NCBI RefSeq assembly: GCF_050948215.1
Contig: NC_135155.1
Span: 15,961,001-16,025,000 of the forward strand
DNA from: Halictus rubicundus
Lineage: Eukaryota > Arthropoda > Insecta > Hymenoptera > Halictidae
Reading direction: 5' to 3'
DNA: 64,000 bases
In this document: piece by piece, positions 45,201 through 56,377 of the stretch
Numbering within the stretch: position 1 is the stretch's first letter
How the letters are laid out: the number at the start of each line of letters is the position of its first letter
Position numbers and translations under genes: made by a program
The notes under the pieces: model-generated
What the model was told of the DNA's origin: nothing
The model's input: the letters and a program-made list of their open reading frames with translations, nothing else
Databases searched by the model: none

Positions 45201-46851
45201 TTTGATTCGAGACCCTTAATATTCCGAATAAATTGAAAAATGCTCGAGAAAATTGATGCGAGAAAGGCGTCTCGCTTTCTTCATTGTTCGAACATGTTTC
45301 ATAATGTAACTAGAAAATATACCGTTGTATTTACTCTGCGTGCCTCGCAAGAAGTCTCGTGGAAAGACTACGGTATGGAATCACACGCATTTTCGGCTCT
45401 AGTTGCTCTATTGACTAAAGCGGACGCACACAGTATGTAGCGTCCGACACATCAAAGCCTAAACAGAGAGGAAATGAGAATGTTCTCGCTCGGGGTTTTA
45501 GTGTCCCCACTTTTCTGCACCATCTTTTTAGCCTGGAACAGAACCTGCATCATCTTTTTAGCCTGGAACAGAACCTGCATCAACTTTTTAGTCTGGACCA
45601 GAACCTGCATCATCTTTTTAGCCTGTATTAGAACCTGCATCATCTTTTAGGCTGGATCAGAGCCTACATAGAAGAGCCTCTTTTAACATAGAAGTAGCAT
45701 CCACTCTGGCATTATTAGGAATCCGCTGCTAATGATGCAGGTAAGATGATGCAGGTTCTGGTCCAGGCTAAAAAGGTGATGCAGGTTCTGGTCCAGGCTA
45801 AAAAGATGATGCAGGTTCTGGTCCAGGCTAAAAATTAGACTAGGGGGCAGCACTGCACCAGGGACACTAAAATCCCGGGCGTGAGCACTCTCATTTCCTC
45901 TCTGGCCTAAACATTAGGTCAGTGGTGGGTACATTTGCCTCGATTGAGCCAAAACCTCCCCACCGTAGCACCCATTGTCCCCTTCTAGTAAGGGCCGTTA
46001 CCATGGAGAAAGGACGCTCTTCGCCTATCGCGAGTAGCCACGAAGATGCGCGCTGCACGCAAGAAAGGTTGATGGGGGAAGCGGGCGTTTGAGGGGCCCA
46101 GCACTGCATTAGGTTTACGCCAGATTAAGACTTGTCTCCCCACTCTACCGTCCCCTTCTACGACAATATTCCCCCACGCTTCCGTGTCACAATGTTATGT
46201 GACTAATCCGGTACTGGCAGAGAGACAGGGGGTAACTTTTTCCCTTCAATTCTAGTCAATTCCCCTAATCTGGCGATTCTGGATCTACAGGGGCGTCAAC
46301 GATGGGAATATTCAAAGCGAGCGAGGGCTCACTTTGCCCCTGAGAATCTATACAAATCTACATTAAATCTATACAATCAAAATCGTTGATTGATTATTTG
46401 AATCGCGCAGAACAAAAAATTGAAATTTGTTAGACACCTACTATCCAAAGTGAAAGGGTGAAAATTTGATTTGTTTCGCTGTTGGCGATGTCCATTGAAA
46501 TATGATAGGAATAACATCGGGTCTTTTGGTCAGGACTGGAGTCATTTAAAAGAACAGTTATTAGACAGAGATGTACCTGGGGAGTCTTAATTTCCTTCTG
46601 GCCAGGGGGTCCTCCTGTTTAGAAGTCTGAGGTGGTGCTTGCGGCGAAGAGGGCGGTGTCGACGGGGTAGTGGTAATTTCGCTTTCTTCTAAACTGCTAC
46701 TCAGAGCTGAGCCTATCCTGTTTCCCAAACCCTGGAGATATTCTCCGCTCCCTCCCAACGCAGACCTGACAGACCTGAGTGCACCTCTGGTGCGCCCAAT
46801 TAGGGTCGCTCCACCGGTGGATGGTAGAGCCGTTGTTACGTCTACCATCTT
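39281..46851 (-). CDS. KIAA0513-like protein with SBF2-type domain
   Basis: Homologue of the vertebrate cytoplasmic protein KIAA0513, whose function is poorly known. Exons on the minus strand: 46577-46851 (ATG at 46848), 44553-44836, 42183-42284, 41935-42095, 41650-41836, 40232-40454, 40048-40142 and 39281-39345. Coding length is 1389 bases, 462 aa plus stop, all phases consistent; human is about 411 aa. The first ~215 residues are Ser/Pro-rich and disordered-looking, with a conserved patch (CSRKYPPGMTYEEIASSR). The conserved domain starts near residue 225: ESGRIWFSRVVNARR, FAVALFECHEADDFAPAK, IWTSMRFWTAAFFDAVQCE, FGLSRTLCLEFLRKQ, ending RMYNETEPWR. An acceptor just before the ATG exon implies a 5' UTR exon upstream, not found. 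The introns hold many MITEs. Confidence 0.9.
40615..40965. mobile_element. Two adjoining MITE-like units (CACGAGAAGTCC ends)
   Basis: The left end CACGAGAAGTCCCATGAAAG and the far right end GGGCTTCTCGTGAGGCAC form an outer inverted repeat. An inner pair meets in the middle (GACTTCTTGCGAAGCACGG at 40804, TGCCTCGCAAGAAGTCCTGT at 40838). This reads as two related units back to back, each with the 'agaagtc..tgaaaggat/atgcggagctgattggtca' interior. A third, partial unit lies at 45340-45463. It sits in the KIAA0513-like intron between 40454 and 41650. Confidence 0.6.
41163..41513. mobile_element. 351-bp hAT-type MITE with perfect 14-bp ends
   Basis: It starts CAGGGGTGACGAAC and ends with the exact reverse complement GTTCGTCACCCCTG. 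Flanks GTCTACAA (41155-41162) and GTCTCTAA (41514-41521) match at 6 of 8 positions, fitting an aged 8-bp hAT target duplication. It is non-coding, in the same intron as 40615-40965. A related right portion recurs at about 46113-46290. Confidence 0.85.
42519..42731. repeat. 51-bp tandem repeat, ~4 copies, in KIAA0513-like intron
   Basis: Units contain 'ggattgcataaaagcgca' and 'gtttaaacaatttcgggtac'. Because 51 is a multiple of 3, one plus-strand frame stays open across the array (61 codons of a 17-residue repeat). It lies antisense within the intron between 42284 and 44553 and is not taken as a gene. Confidence 0.8.
42732..44552. other. Intron sequence of KIAA0513-like gene
   Basis: AT-rich. 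Short overlapping frames at 43838-44134 on both strands lack splice support. Nothing else is recognised. Confidence 0.5.
45340..45463 (+). mobile_element. Partial MITE, relative of 40615-40965, interrupted
   Basis: 'tgcctcgcaagaagtctcgtgg', the 'ttttcggctctagttgctc' segment and 'taaagcggacgcacacagtatgta' parallel 40620-40760. The copy stops where the 45464 element begins, so the latter inserted into it. Confidence 0.6.
45464..45904 (-). mobile_element. 441-bp MITE with two opposed 30-bp minisatellite arrays
   Basis: Ends CAGAGAGGAAATGAGA and TCTCATTTCCTCTCTG are exact inverted repeats. GCCTAAA flanks both sides (45457-45463, 45905-45911), a 7-8-bp target duplication suggesting a hAT-type element. 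Inside are about five copies of the 30-bp unit in one orientation (45525-45660) and about three in the other (45745-45838), separated by a unique spacer containing 'gaagagcctcttttaacatag'. The minus-strand frame 45452-45643 is simply this repeat translated (10-residue period). It lies in the KIAA0513-like intron. Confidence 0.85.
45905..46300. mobile_element. MITE debris next to the 45464 element
   Basis: It contains 'cagtggtgggtacatttgcc' and, from 46113, a segment parallel to the right half of the 41163-41513 hAT MITE ('cgccagat..aagactt', 'ccccttcta', 'cccctaatctggcga'). No clean ends were found. It is an accretion of inserted, broken elements. Confidence 0.5.
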
Positions 46852-48973
46852 CTACAACAAACACGTGTAATAAGCATCTTCAAAGTTCAACAACATCATA
46901 AGCACACGCTTCATAAACATCATAAAGCCAAGGAAATAAGTCATTAATAAACTAGACATTTAATGGAAGAGTGGGAGTGCGCTGAGGACACTGTGTCAGT
47001 TTTACGCAAGCGCTGTTACTTTTCGGAAAATTTATAACAATGGAAAAAAGTGTTTCACGTTCGCAGAACTCCAACCATTTCAGCTGGCTTGTAGCATCGT
47101 TATCTGCACAATGGTAATTTTTCTGTTTACGTCAGTTGTCCATGTTTTTTCTATTTGCCTGAATTTCAACAGGCGAATTATAATTTGTTATATATGAATT
47201 TCTGAATGTTATTTTGATGGTTGTTTAATAGTAGTGGCATGAGAAATGACAATTTCACGGCAAAAAGGTTTCATTTTATGGTTTCATTTTATTAGCCTTG
47301 TTTGAAATTAGTGTTTACAGCAACAAAAATTTTGTACGATAAGTTCGTTTTAAAATAGAGAAATATAACTGCGTACTTAAAATGTGGAAAACTCTTTAGT
47401 CAGATTCAACAAATATTCCGTTTCTGGTTTCAGCTATTGAACAAAGCCGTTCTCTAATCCTTCGTCATTTTTAAAGCTGCGCAATGCAAGCCATCGCTTG
47501 AAATGCAGAAAATCTGGTAATCACTATGTAGGCGGTCAGGGCTGAACATGGGTGGGCGGTCGAAACGTTCCTAGTGAAATTGCGGCAATTCTTGAACCGT
47601 CATCGGATGGCTTAAATCAAGCGGAAGAATTTTTTCAAAACGGTGCCAAAAATATCTTGCAGTTATGTTCACTTCCCTTACATGCGAGCAAGCTTTTTAC
47701 CTTTTTTAGTTTTCTTTTAAACCGAACCTTACATAAAAACGCCCTCGAATTTTCGACTTTGTGAAACCAACGTAGTGTTATTGAATTTTTCAAACAATTA
47801 TTTGATGAAAATTATTTGACGGGAAAAACTCGCTTCTTTCAAAATGGAAGAAGACAATAATTTCGGATAAGAACAGAAATTAGCATTGGGATCGAATGTA
47901 GGTCACTGTGGACGTTTATACATACATATGTATGTATGCAGGTATACATACGTGCACACGCGCCAGCGGAATATCGAAGCATTGTACGAAGAGCGATAAA
48001 GATAGCGGTACGAAAAGGAGACAAGGCACTAATATACATATAAAGTCGAAATATTTTATCGATATCGGTGTTGAAACAACATTTCTAACTCTGAATATTT
48101 ATAACATTTAGTCACATATACTGTGATCTCACACAGAATTTTTAAACACTTCGTTTGCGCACACTTTTAAATATAAAAATCTTTGGATATGTGTGTGCGT
48201 GTGTACTTGTCAATTTAAAAGGCAATCAAAATTAGACACGGACCAATTTGAAAGATTAGTGATTGCGCTTGACGCTTTTGTTAACATTCGACATTTAACA
48301 TGTGGCATTTTGTAACATTTAACATTTTTTGTATTGGAATTGAATTTTATTATCAGTGGCAATCGGCAAATGCTAGCGGTATTTATAGACATATCTATTC
48401 AATCTCATACGAGAGATAATAGAATATGGCATTTGCTGTTAATTAGAGAGAAGCGAATTAACGGTCAATGCGATGGCATAATGACGTTACCGAATAATCT
48501 AATATTAATCATAACCATACTGTCTCGAAATTTGCGAAATTGTTTTTCATTAAATTCTAACAGCTATTTGTAAGAATGGGCTTTTTTAAACTCGTTTCTA
48601 TAATATTGTATAACTTTCTTTGAAGTCTGTAAATTTATCGCTTCGATGTCCGTAACGGAAAGTCATGTAATATTTCAAACACGATAAGTCGGCACGTGGA
48701 GGTACTATTATAATTAGACAGTGCACATTAGACACATTGTTGCACGACATTTGGAGCCCGTGACAAAAATATATTACAATAATACATATCATTCAAAGTC
48801 TCTGGAATTCTGTAACAAAAGTTTGTGCGTCAATATTCCTAATAATTTATGTTATCGGAAATGTAATGCATACAAAAGTTATGACAACGTTGTGTATAAA
48901 CAGCAAACATAATACTGCGGTCATCAATAATGTGTCTGGCAGCAAGCAAATTCAAGCAGCGTTTACACGTTAT
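46852..48973. other. Gene-free stretch upstream of KIAA0513-like coding exon
   Basis: AT-rich, with a short TATG/CATA-rich patch near 47915-47945. Frames of 60-80 codons on both strands lack motifs. It is probably 5' intron of the KIAA0513-like gene. Confidence 0.35.
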
Positions 48974-49110
48974 ACAGGGTGTCCGGGTATTGTTGGTACA
49001 ACCGTGCACAGGGTGATTCTATGTGAGTTTGAAAATGCAAAATTCGAAATGAAAAATTCGAGTTTGAAAATGCAAAATTCGAAATGAAAAATTCGAGTTT
49101 GAAAATGCAG
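48974..49110. mobile_element. Transposon end (ACAGGGTGTCCGGG) with 35-bp tandem repeat
   Basis: 'tatacagggtgtccgggtattgttgg' is a typical insect MITE terminus. 49024-49110 repeats a 35-bp unit ('gagtttgaaaatgcaaaa', then 'ttcgaaatgaaaaattc') about 2.5 times. The opposite end of the element was not found. Confidence 0.6.
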
Positions 49111-50588
49111 GGAATCGTCTGACGCGTCTGATCATGATCAACCAATTCTACTTCCGACTAAAGCACGCGAACCCGATGGATCTTCAAACTCGATTTTCTC
49201 GAACACAAAGCCTCGAACGGAAAAAGTTTATTCTTTATTTTCGATTCGTCTTTTTCATGTAGAAAATCACCCCCTTCTCGGTTACATCCTGTTGCAGAAA
49301 ATCTTTTACTTCCATTCAGATTTACTTTTCAGCATATTTTTATGTCTGCTTTCATCGGAACTTATATCTCGAGAATTCTTTTGAAAAAGTTCCACGTTTC
49401 CAAGATTTCAATGTGCAGCTTATATTAAAAACTTCGAGAACTCTCTCGGGCTCTGGTATAGATATTTCGCGCAAAATACAGTGATAGCGTTTCTTTAGTG
49501 ATCGCGGATTCGGTACCTTATCGCGAAGGGAGGTAGATCTATCGAGGATGGAGTTTCAGAAATTATCGACAGTATTCTTCAGCTTGAAAGCTTCTGAATA
49601 GAATGGGAACTAGAGTGAAAAACATCGATTACCAGTGAGATACGGAGAAGCCGTAAAGCCAGAAATGGTTTCGGGAATTGCTGGGGATACCCGTGCGACT
49701 ACTAACGTGGTAAGAAACTATTATACATTGTTCCGTGCACTGTAAAAAAAAAAAACGCTCCTACGAATAAGGAAATGAAATAGTTGACCGTAATACGCGT
49801 AAAGTCCTCAAGAAATACTTTCATCTTTTTCCTTTAACTTCATCCGCGTTGTATGATGTAGCTTCTGATACTTGTGCCGGCGGTTACGCTCGCTACGATT
49901 ACCTACCGCCACGTTATCGTTATCATACGTTCGTTACACGTAGACGAAGTGAATGAGGACTTTGCAATTAGCGTACGCGATACAAAGCGGATGTTTTTCC
50001 AGATAACTTGGATTGCCGAAACCGCACCGGTCGTAGCATCGATATTAAGCCCCGCATAATTGTTAATAATAGAAACGAATGACTATGTGTATGAAATATA
50101 TACGTGATGTGAATGAATATATACTAAAGAATGTTAAATAAATAAATTCAGAATTTGTCTATGGACCGACTGTAAACGTATAATTTCACATGAGTTTTTA
50201 TTATGGAAATATCGAATAGGAAAGTATTGTTCGATATGTTTCATTTGCATTTGCAAATAAATTTAATGACTTTACAATGGTACTACGATACGTTACGAGC
50301 AGAGAACGGGAGCGTATACAAACTGTTCTTAGAAAAATCATTTTACGAAATTCCAGAATACCAGTATTTAAGGGCTCTTTATTAAAAGCAATAATAATGA
50401 ACTGAATGATCTTTGGGGACGCGTGTACGCGTTCCATTGCGTTTCACATATTGTTCCGAGAAATCCGTAAGGTGAAATTTCCGCGAAAATATCTTTAAAA
50501 ATTGTTGGGCACATCTAAAAGTGGATCATCGATCGTGCCAACATCTCCATTCATTGTTCGATACCGCGAGAATTTCAAATTAACTTAC
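49111..50588. other. No gene recognised
   Basis: Mixed AT-rich and CpG-containing sequence. Plus-strand frames at 49874-50059 and 50203-50385 are open but have no supporting splice sites or motif. Confidence 0.3.
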
Positions 50589-50796
50589 CCACGAACATTT
50601 GTGGAGGTGGCGATGAGGCGGATGCAATATCGTGCAACAAGCATGCCAAGGCTATTGGAATTCTAACTGCGATTTTATGAATGTTCCAGTCAATATTCTT
50701 CGATGGCTCTACCATTCCAGTCGCAAGCACATTAATGAAAATCTCATACAACTTGACAATAACGAAAAATAGTAGCCAATCTACTGCAGCATACAC
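50589..50796 (-). CDS. Candidate coding exon with membrane-like segments
   Basis: A minus-strand open frame of 69 codons, bounded by a TTTTTAG acceptor immediately before 50796 and a strong G|GTAAGT donor at 50589. It encodes VYAAVDWLLFFVIVKLYEIF, then a second hydrophobic stretch (VRIPIALACLL). I do not recognise it. Joined to the ATG exon at 46851 it would be out of frame, so it is not simply an N-terminal extension of the KIAA0513-like protein. It could belong to another gene or be chance. Confidence 0.25.
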
Positions 50797-51960
50797 CTAA
50801 AAATATGGACAAGTAACGTGCTAATGAAATACTAACAAATATTTGGACTTTTTCTGCAAGACTGATATTTTAGAAAGGCCATAAGAAATCAACTGGTGCG
50901 GGCAATTGGGGGCTTCGAAAACATTTCCACCGTGTTTACGCTGCACTATTTTAGAAATGTAATACTGGATGACCTGTATGATAATGACAGCTGATGGAAA
51001 GCGACTCAGATTGTGAGACGATTGAGCTCCGTCGAACCGTCGAATGAGATTGTATCGTTAACAAACGATCGACTGACTTCACTGAAAACATGACGGGTAC
51101 ACACAGCCAGGATATTACTGCAATGCAGCTTTACATATAACGTGCTATTCTGCACCATATTGGTCATTACTCAATTGCCAATTCGCATAATACATATATG
51201 AAACGTGATGTGCAATTCCGTTTGTTTTCAAGGGAAAGCTTTTCCCTTAACAATCTCGTTCTCGTTATCACTCAGTTATGTATTCAACACTCATCTTTTT
51301 ATATATTACGTTGATTTCAGTAAAGTCATAATATTATACAATCGGAAAAAAAGAAACAATAAAGCTTTGAATTTGATTTTTAAAATTCCAAAGACATCAA
51401 GCTTCGACGTTTCGTTCCGGAAAAAGTATATTTTTCAATGTTTTCGTTTCAGTTCCAAGATATTGGCTACATGTTGTCGCAAAATGAAAATATGTTTGTT
51501 ATTGTAACAATCAAAAGTAGATACCGTTCAATGGTGAAGCGAAGGTCCAGTTGGGGAAGCCAGCTACGGTTTTGACACAATCACTTTGAGACACGTGCCT
51601 GACTATGAACAATTCTTCGCACCGCAACCACTTGAGTACAAACCGTGCACTGTGAATGTAGCGCAGTTGTTTCCACTGCTGTCTGTCCGATGCATATTAT
51701 CCTCCCGCATGTGATCCAATTATACCGCACGCATGCGTCCGTCGCGATCAATACAGCTTTCTAAGGATTTACCACTGACTGCTTTGGAAATTCGTCGATA
51801 CAATAGCACACGAGAATATCACCTTTACCGGTCGACAATCACGCACCGATGCCAGTATGTCGGGTTTTGATAACATTGGTTCCACCTCTTAATCATTCTT
51901 GAGTTAGCACAAACAAGGCATGTGTATAGACCAATCGTCCAATGTAGTTTTCTGTCACAC
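50797..51960. other. No gene recognised
   Basis: AT-rich unique sequence. The 100-codon plus-strand frame at 51205 is AT-biased and without motif. Confidence 0.35.
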
Positions 51961-52000
51961 CAGAGACGTAGTATAGGAGTAAACCGATCACTATATGGGG

Positions 52001-52411
52001 CAGAGAGGAAATGAGAGTGCTCACGCCCGGGATTTTAGTGTCTCCGGTATAGTGCTGCCCTCTGGTCTAATGTTTAGCCTGGACCAGAACCTGCATCATC
52101 TTACCTGCGTCATTAGCAGTGGATTCCAAATAATGCCAAAGTAGATGCTACTTCTATGTTAAAAGAGGCTCTTCTATGTAGGCTTAAATCCATCCTAAAA
52201 GATGATGCAGGGTCTAATACAGGCTAAAAAGATGATGCAGGTTCTGGTCCAGGCTAAAAAGTTAATGCAGGTTCTGTTCCAGGCTAAAAAGTTAATGCAG
52301 GTTCTGTTCCAGGCTAAAAAGACGATGCAGGTTCTGTTCCAGGCTTAGAAGATGATGCAGAAACGTGGGGACACTAAAACCCCGAGTTTCAGCACTCTCA
52401 TTTCCTCTCTG
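52001..52411 (+). mobile_element. 411-bp MITE with 30-bp minisatellite (second copy)
   Basis: It has the same ends as 45464-45904 (CAGAGAGGAAATGAGAGTGC and CACTCTCATTTCCTCTCTG), in the opposite orientation. Inside are one unit in one direction near 52080 and about six in the other (52190-52360). No clean target duplication is visible. It may itself sit inside an outer element whose ends are 'cagagacgtagtataggagtaa' (51961) and 'actcctatacctcgtctg' (52584). Confidence 0.8.
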
Positions 52412-55360
52412 CTATCAGCTCACGAGAGAAAACCTAACACCTGCTCACGAGTGCGGCCTAGCCAACAAGAATTGAACAAAAGCTGAAGAATATAACTAGA
52501 TTTCTTACGCCCTCTACTCTGACGAACGATAAATCTTGCAACTAGATCCACTTGAACCTTAGACCAGAGAGGATACTTAGTATACTCCTATACCTCGTCT
52601 GTACTAATATACTGTAACGGCGCGGCGGTATTGCTGATAGAATTTGAAATCTCATATCGGGGATACTATAAATTATAAATAATTTGAGTCCTTCTCGCAT
52701 TTTTAATACTGCGTACGATTATATTTATTTACACTTTATTCCTACACACTTCCTTTTCATTCTATTTATGGCGTGTTTGTACTCATTTTCATTAGAAAAG
52801 TATTTACAGTTTATTGGTTATATTTTCATACCATAATAATAAATTGTTACAGAAATTTTATTTGTATTAGTAAGCAATGCTTAGGTGCTTGCATTGTTGT
52901 GCCCGGCAACCGCTTGTCTAAGCCACTGAAATTCTCAAGGCCACCATCTTCCACGTGCTAACCGACGAAAATTTGTTTAAAACCATAGAAATGACTTCAA
53001 AACATGTAAACGGAGAAGTTTTACTGAAAGCTTTCCAAAGCGTTGGTACAATAGATACTTTGTGCAGTTTTTAACATTCCTATGTACAGTATGGACGTAT
53101 AAAACCCACAGTCGTATGATTACATGTGTGATAGTTGTAATAAACATTTCAACTATAATTTCAAGTAATATGGCCTTCGGTGGCTATACAATGTAAATGT
53201 ATAAAATGTGTATGATTAATGAAATACTTCATATCTTAATAACAAAATTTGTTTCATTTATTCACCGTAGAAGTAAAAATGTTACCGAAAAATGATTTTG
53301 TGTGATGCATGCTTACACTTTTGTAAAAGATCCAACAATGACTTATTTTACCTACATTTCAAGCAATTTAAGTTACGAATCAGATTTTAGGAAGACGTAT
53401 GAAACTGGGGGTGGGGGGCACATTGCCAGACCTAAGCCGTAAGTCTGTCGCGTCGACCATGATATTCAGCATTTTTTCGCGTGTCTTCGAACAGTTTAAT
53501 GCTCCTGCGGAAGGTATCGAAGCGTGTGGTCACGGACGAAGAAAACGGGCTCTTCCAGGCGATGGTGTGGGCAAAGTGTGACCGCACCTCGATGACACTG
53601 TAAACACTCGTCCGGTGTTTCCAGCAATTACCAGGTAAACCGGCGGGGTGTTGTTTGCTGCGGAAGAAATGTGTTACAACAACAGAAACGGTGTACGAAG
53701 TTGCGCGCTCCGAACTGGAGAGGACCGGCAATACACGGGGGCCACTCGAGTTACGCGGCGAGAAAGGATTTTCAAGGGCATGAGCTTGCAGATTTACTCG
53801 GCCCGGACGAACGCGCCGCAGCCAATCGTTTCGACGGTTCTCCCTTTGATTCTCGCCGACCGTGTTTGTTCTAACTACGGCCAGCGTAAACCTGAAAATT
53901 TCGTGCTAATGGAACAACGATCGGCTTATGATCGTTCCTCAAGGGCTACCGTTCGCCGTTCGACGCTATTTGATTTGGAACAGCTGGCCCAAGCAAAGGC
54001 CCGGCAATAAGCAAACGATTATTATCACGGATACATGGACCAGCGTGCAGATACTAGTATGGTCAAGGTTGTTACTACGTTAGTATTATTAGGGATTACC
54101 CATAAGTAATTATTTTAAAAACTGTTAACTACTCGGTAAGTAGGACAAAATAATTAGGATGGACAACGTATTTGCTATTGAATGTGAATCGACTTCGCGT
54201 GTACTTTTTCGTGTTTGTGTTATACAACCTCGCAGTTTACTTAAAGATAGTCAAATTAATTTCATACACTTTGTTGTTTAATGTCATAGTACGCGGCATA
54301 ATATTCAGAGAATCCATGGCTTCCACGACTGAAGTAGAATTTAAGAAACCATTTTTGCAAGGAAAGAAATTGCGAACGTATTAACAAATCTTTAAACATC
54401 CCTAATGATAAATGCTATTGTAAACTTTGATCCAAATAGATCTTCAACTGCTGGATCTTGCTTTGGGACCATTGTGGGCTGAACCGCTTCTTTTAAATTT
54501 CGCAAAATGCTCGCATTTCACTGGTCTCCGTATACGGTATTTAATTATGGGAACCGTGTCTGCGTCAGGCAGAAGGGATTCTACCCAACAATGCATCGAT
54601 TGTTGCATGTCGCTGAACAATACGGACACGGGGGCTGCGTACAAAATTGAAAAGGACTGCGTAGGCTACGCGCGACACGGTCTCGGGGCCGTTTCGAGGA
54701 ATCGCTGAAGGGTCCTTTGGACGATTCGTCGGTGGTTTCGCGGGCGAAAAAAATGTTTTCGACCACACGCAATATTGTGCCCGTGTTTGCTGAGGAAACA
54801 GAGACCGCGGCGGTCGAAATACAAATCGCGCGTGCTGCGAATCGTAATTGCGAGCCGCCTTTGCAGCGCGACGCAACCTGCCTTCTCGCATTTGTTGTCC
54901 CGGCGAGAGTCCTTTTTCGGGATCGGCTCGCACAATGCCATTCGGCGAAGTCCTCTCGGCTGCCTTTGCACAACAGAGCCAACAATGCTCTCGCCCGATT
55001 GATCGATCGTCTCGAATCTCCGAGCGAAAAGATTCGCGCCCCGCCCGATGTAACACGGATTGTCCTTATGCTGTTGTCCCGTCTGTTTGTGTACGGCTGC
55101 ATATGCGACTGTATATGGGAACAATACCGGCAGAAGCACGAGCACGCACAACGAACACTCACGGCGTTATTAATATCAACTCCTTGCCCTCAGAATATTT
55201 TCCACTTCGTGCGGTGGGCCGATACGGTGTGCTGATTTATGGTCGCGTCCTGTGACACAGAGACGCTCGCGTTATGGAAACTAGGGCGCAGGGCGGAATT
55301 ATTAAATTTTGTCATGATTCAATGGTCGGGGACTTACGGTTGCACCTTTCTCACGTGTGA
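52412..55360. other. No gene supported; CpG-rich block 53.4-55.25 kb
   Basis: 52600-53390 and 54060-54430 are AT-rich; 53400-54060 and 54430-55250 are CpG-rich. In the second block several frames on both strands are open for 130-190 codons at once (minus 54581-55162, plus 54717-55235), which reflects composition. At 54088 there is one end of the mariner family seen at 61612. The CpG-rich block could hold a promoter or 5' UTR exon of the KIAA0513-like gene. Confidence 0.35.
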
Positions 55361-55527
55361 TTCTGCGGATCTTTATGCAACATAAACTTTTATACATCAA
55401 TTGCAATCTATAGGGGCTAAGTAATAATTTCTCATTTCATTTTTATATGTCCAACTCCTTTAATCGTTTTACTGTTTTGAATTGCACCTACTCATTTTTG
55501 TCGTAAATGCATAAAATCCGCAGTCTA
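55361..55527 (+). mobile_element. MITE, TAGACTGCGGAT family
   Basis: It starts TTCTGCGGATCTTTATGCAA (first bases diverged) and ends ATAAAATCCGCAGTCTA. It is about 167 bp, with the family interior ('catcaattgcaatctatagg'). Confidence 0.75.
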
Positions 55528-56377
55528 GTGATTAATAACCGTTGGTGTTCTTTAATCTAATTGTCATCTTCAACCCTGAATATACTTTTTTTTTTGTGTG
55601 ATACCCAGTTCTGCTAGTCGCATCATTCGACATTCACTGGTATATTTGTCAACAATTATTCTGTTCCTTTCCAATCAAATTTACTTTACTTTCACAATTG
55701 TGTAGTATAATATCGCGTTCGGCTACCGTCGCGATACCGACGAGCAGACTCCAGATTCTATGCACTCGGGATAAAAATGGGTAGGAGAAACAGAAAACGG
55801 TAAAATAATTCGATCAATTTTCAACCGTTGTTATGTTAGGTTCACTCTGTTGCGCCTATCGAGGAGACGAACTATTTCGCTTTTGTTTGTAGCAGTTGAG
55901 GTGGAACATTTTTATTGTGCACGAAGATCATTGATTCGAGACAGACGAACGCCGTAACAGAATTATTGCGTCTCCAAGAAGATTTCCGTGCTGCTTGCGA
56001 GCGGTCGCCATTGAAGTCTCCTTGGAACGACAAACCAGAATCGTTGACGGTGACAGAACCGGTGTCGTCGTGTACACTTTACGTCGTTTTCCGAATCGTT
56101 TCCCGCGCTGCGTAAGAAGGTCCTTGTAATAACACCGTCCGGCGAGGTCACGAAAGCAGTGCGCTCGTAAATAAACAAAGAGGCTGCGCGCGGTTGACTT
56201 AAAATAGTTTGTCCGGTTACGTGGCGTAGTCAGGCATTCGGTCGGACAATATTATTCTATGGTGACCAATGGCCGGTGGTCCGCCGAAATACGCGTCGCG
56301 AGCGCTCCTTTGGATCTCACCGATGGATTTGGAATCGTCGTTTTGCCCCGCCGGGAAACGACCTTATCAAAAGAAAT

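Noticed and set aside
45452..45643. 63-codon minus frame with a 10-residue repeat
   Set aside because: It is the translation of the 30-bp minisatellite inside the MITE.
45525..45838. CRISPR-like array (30-bp repeats)
   Set aside because: The units are tandem with no spacers and occur inside a eukaryotic MITE, so this is a minisatellite.
54565..55255. Long overlapping frames of 130-190 codons on both strands
   Set aside because: At least four frames on both strands are open over the same CpG-rich DNA. None has a domain, splice signals or non-random composition, so this is a base-composition effect.
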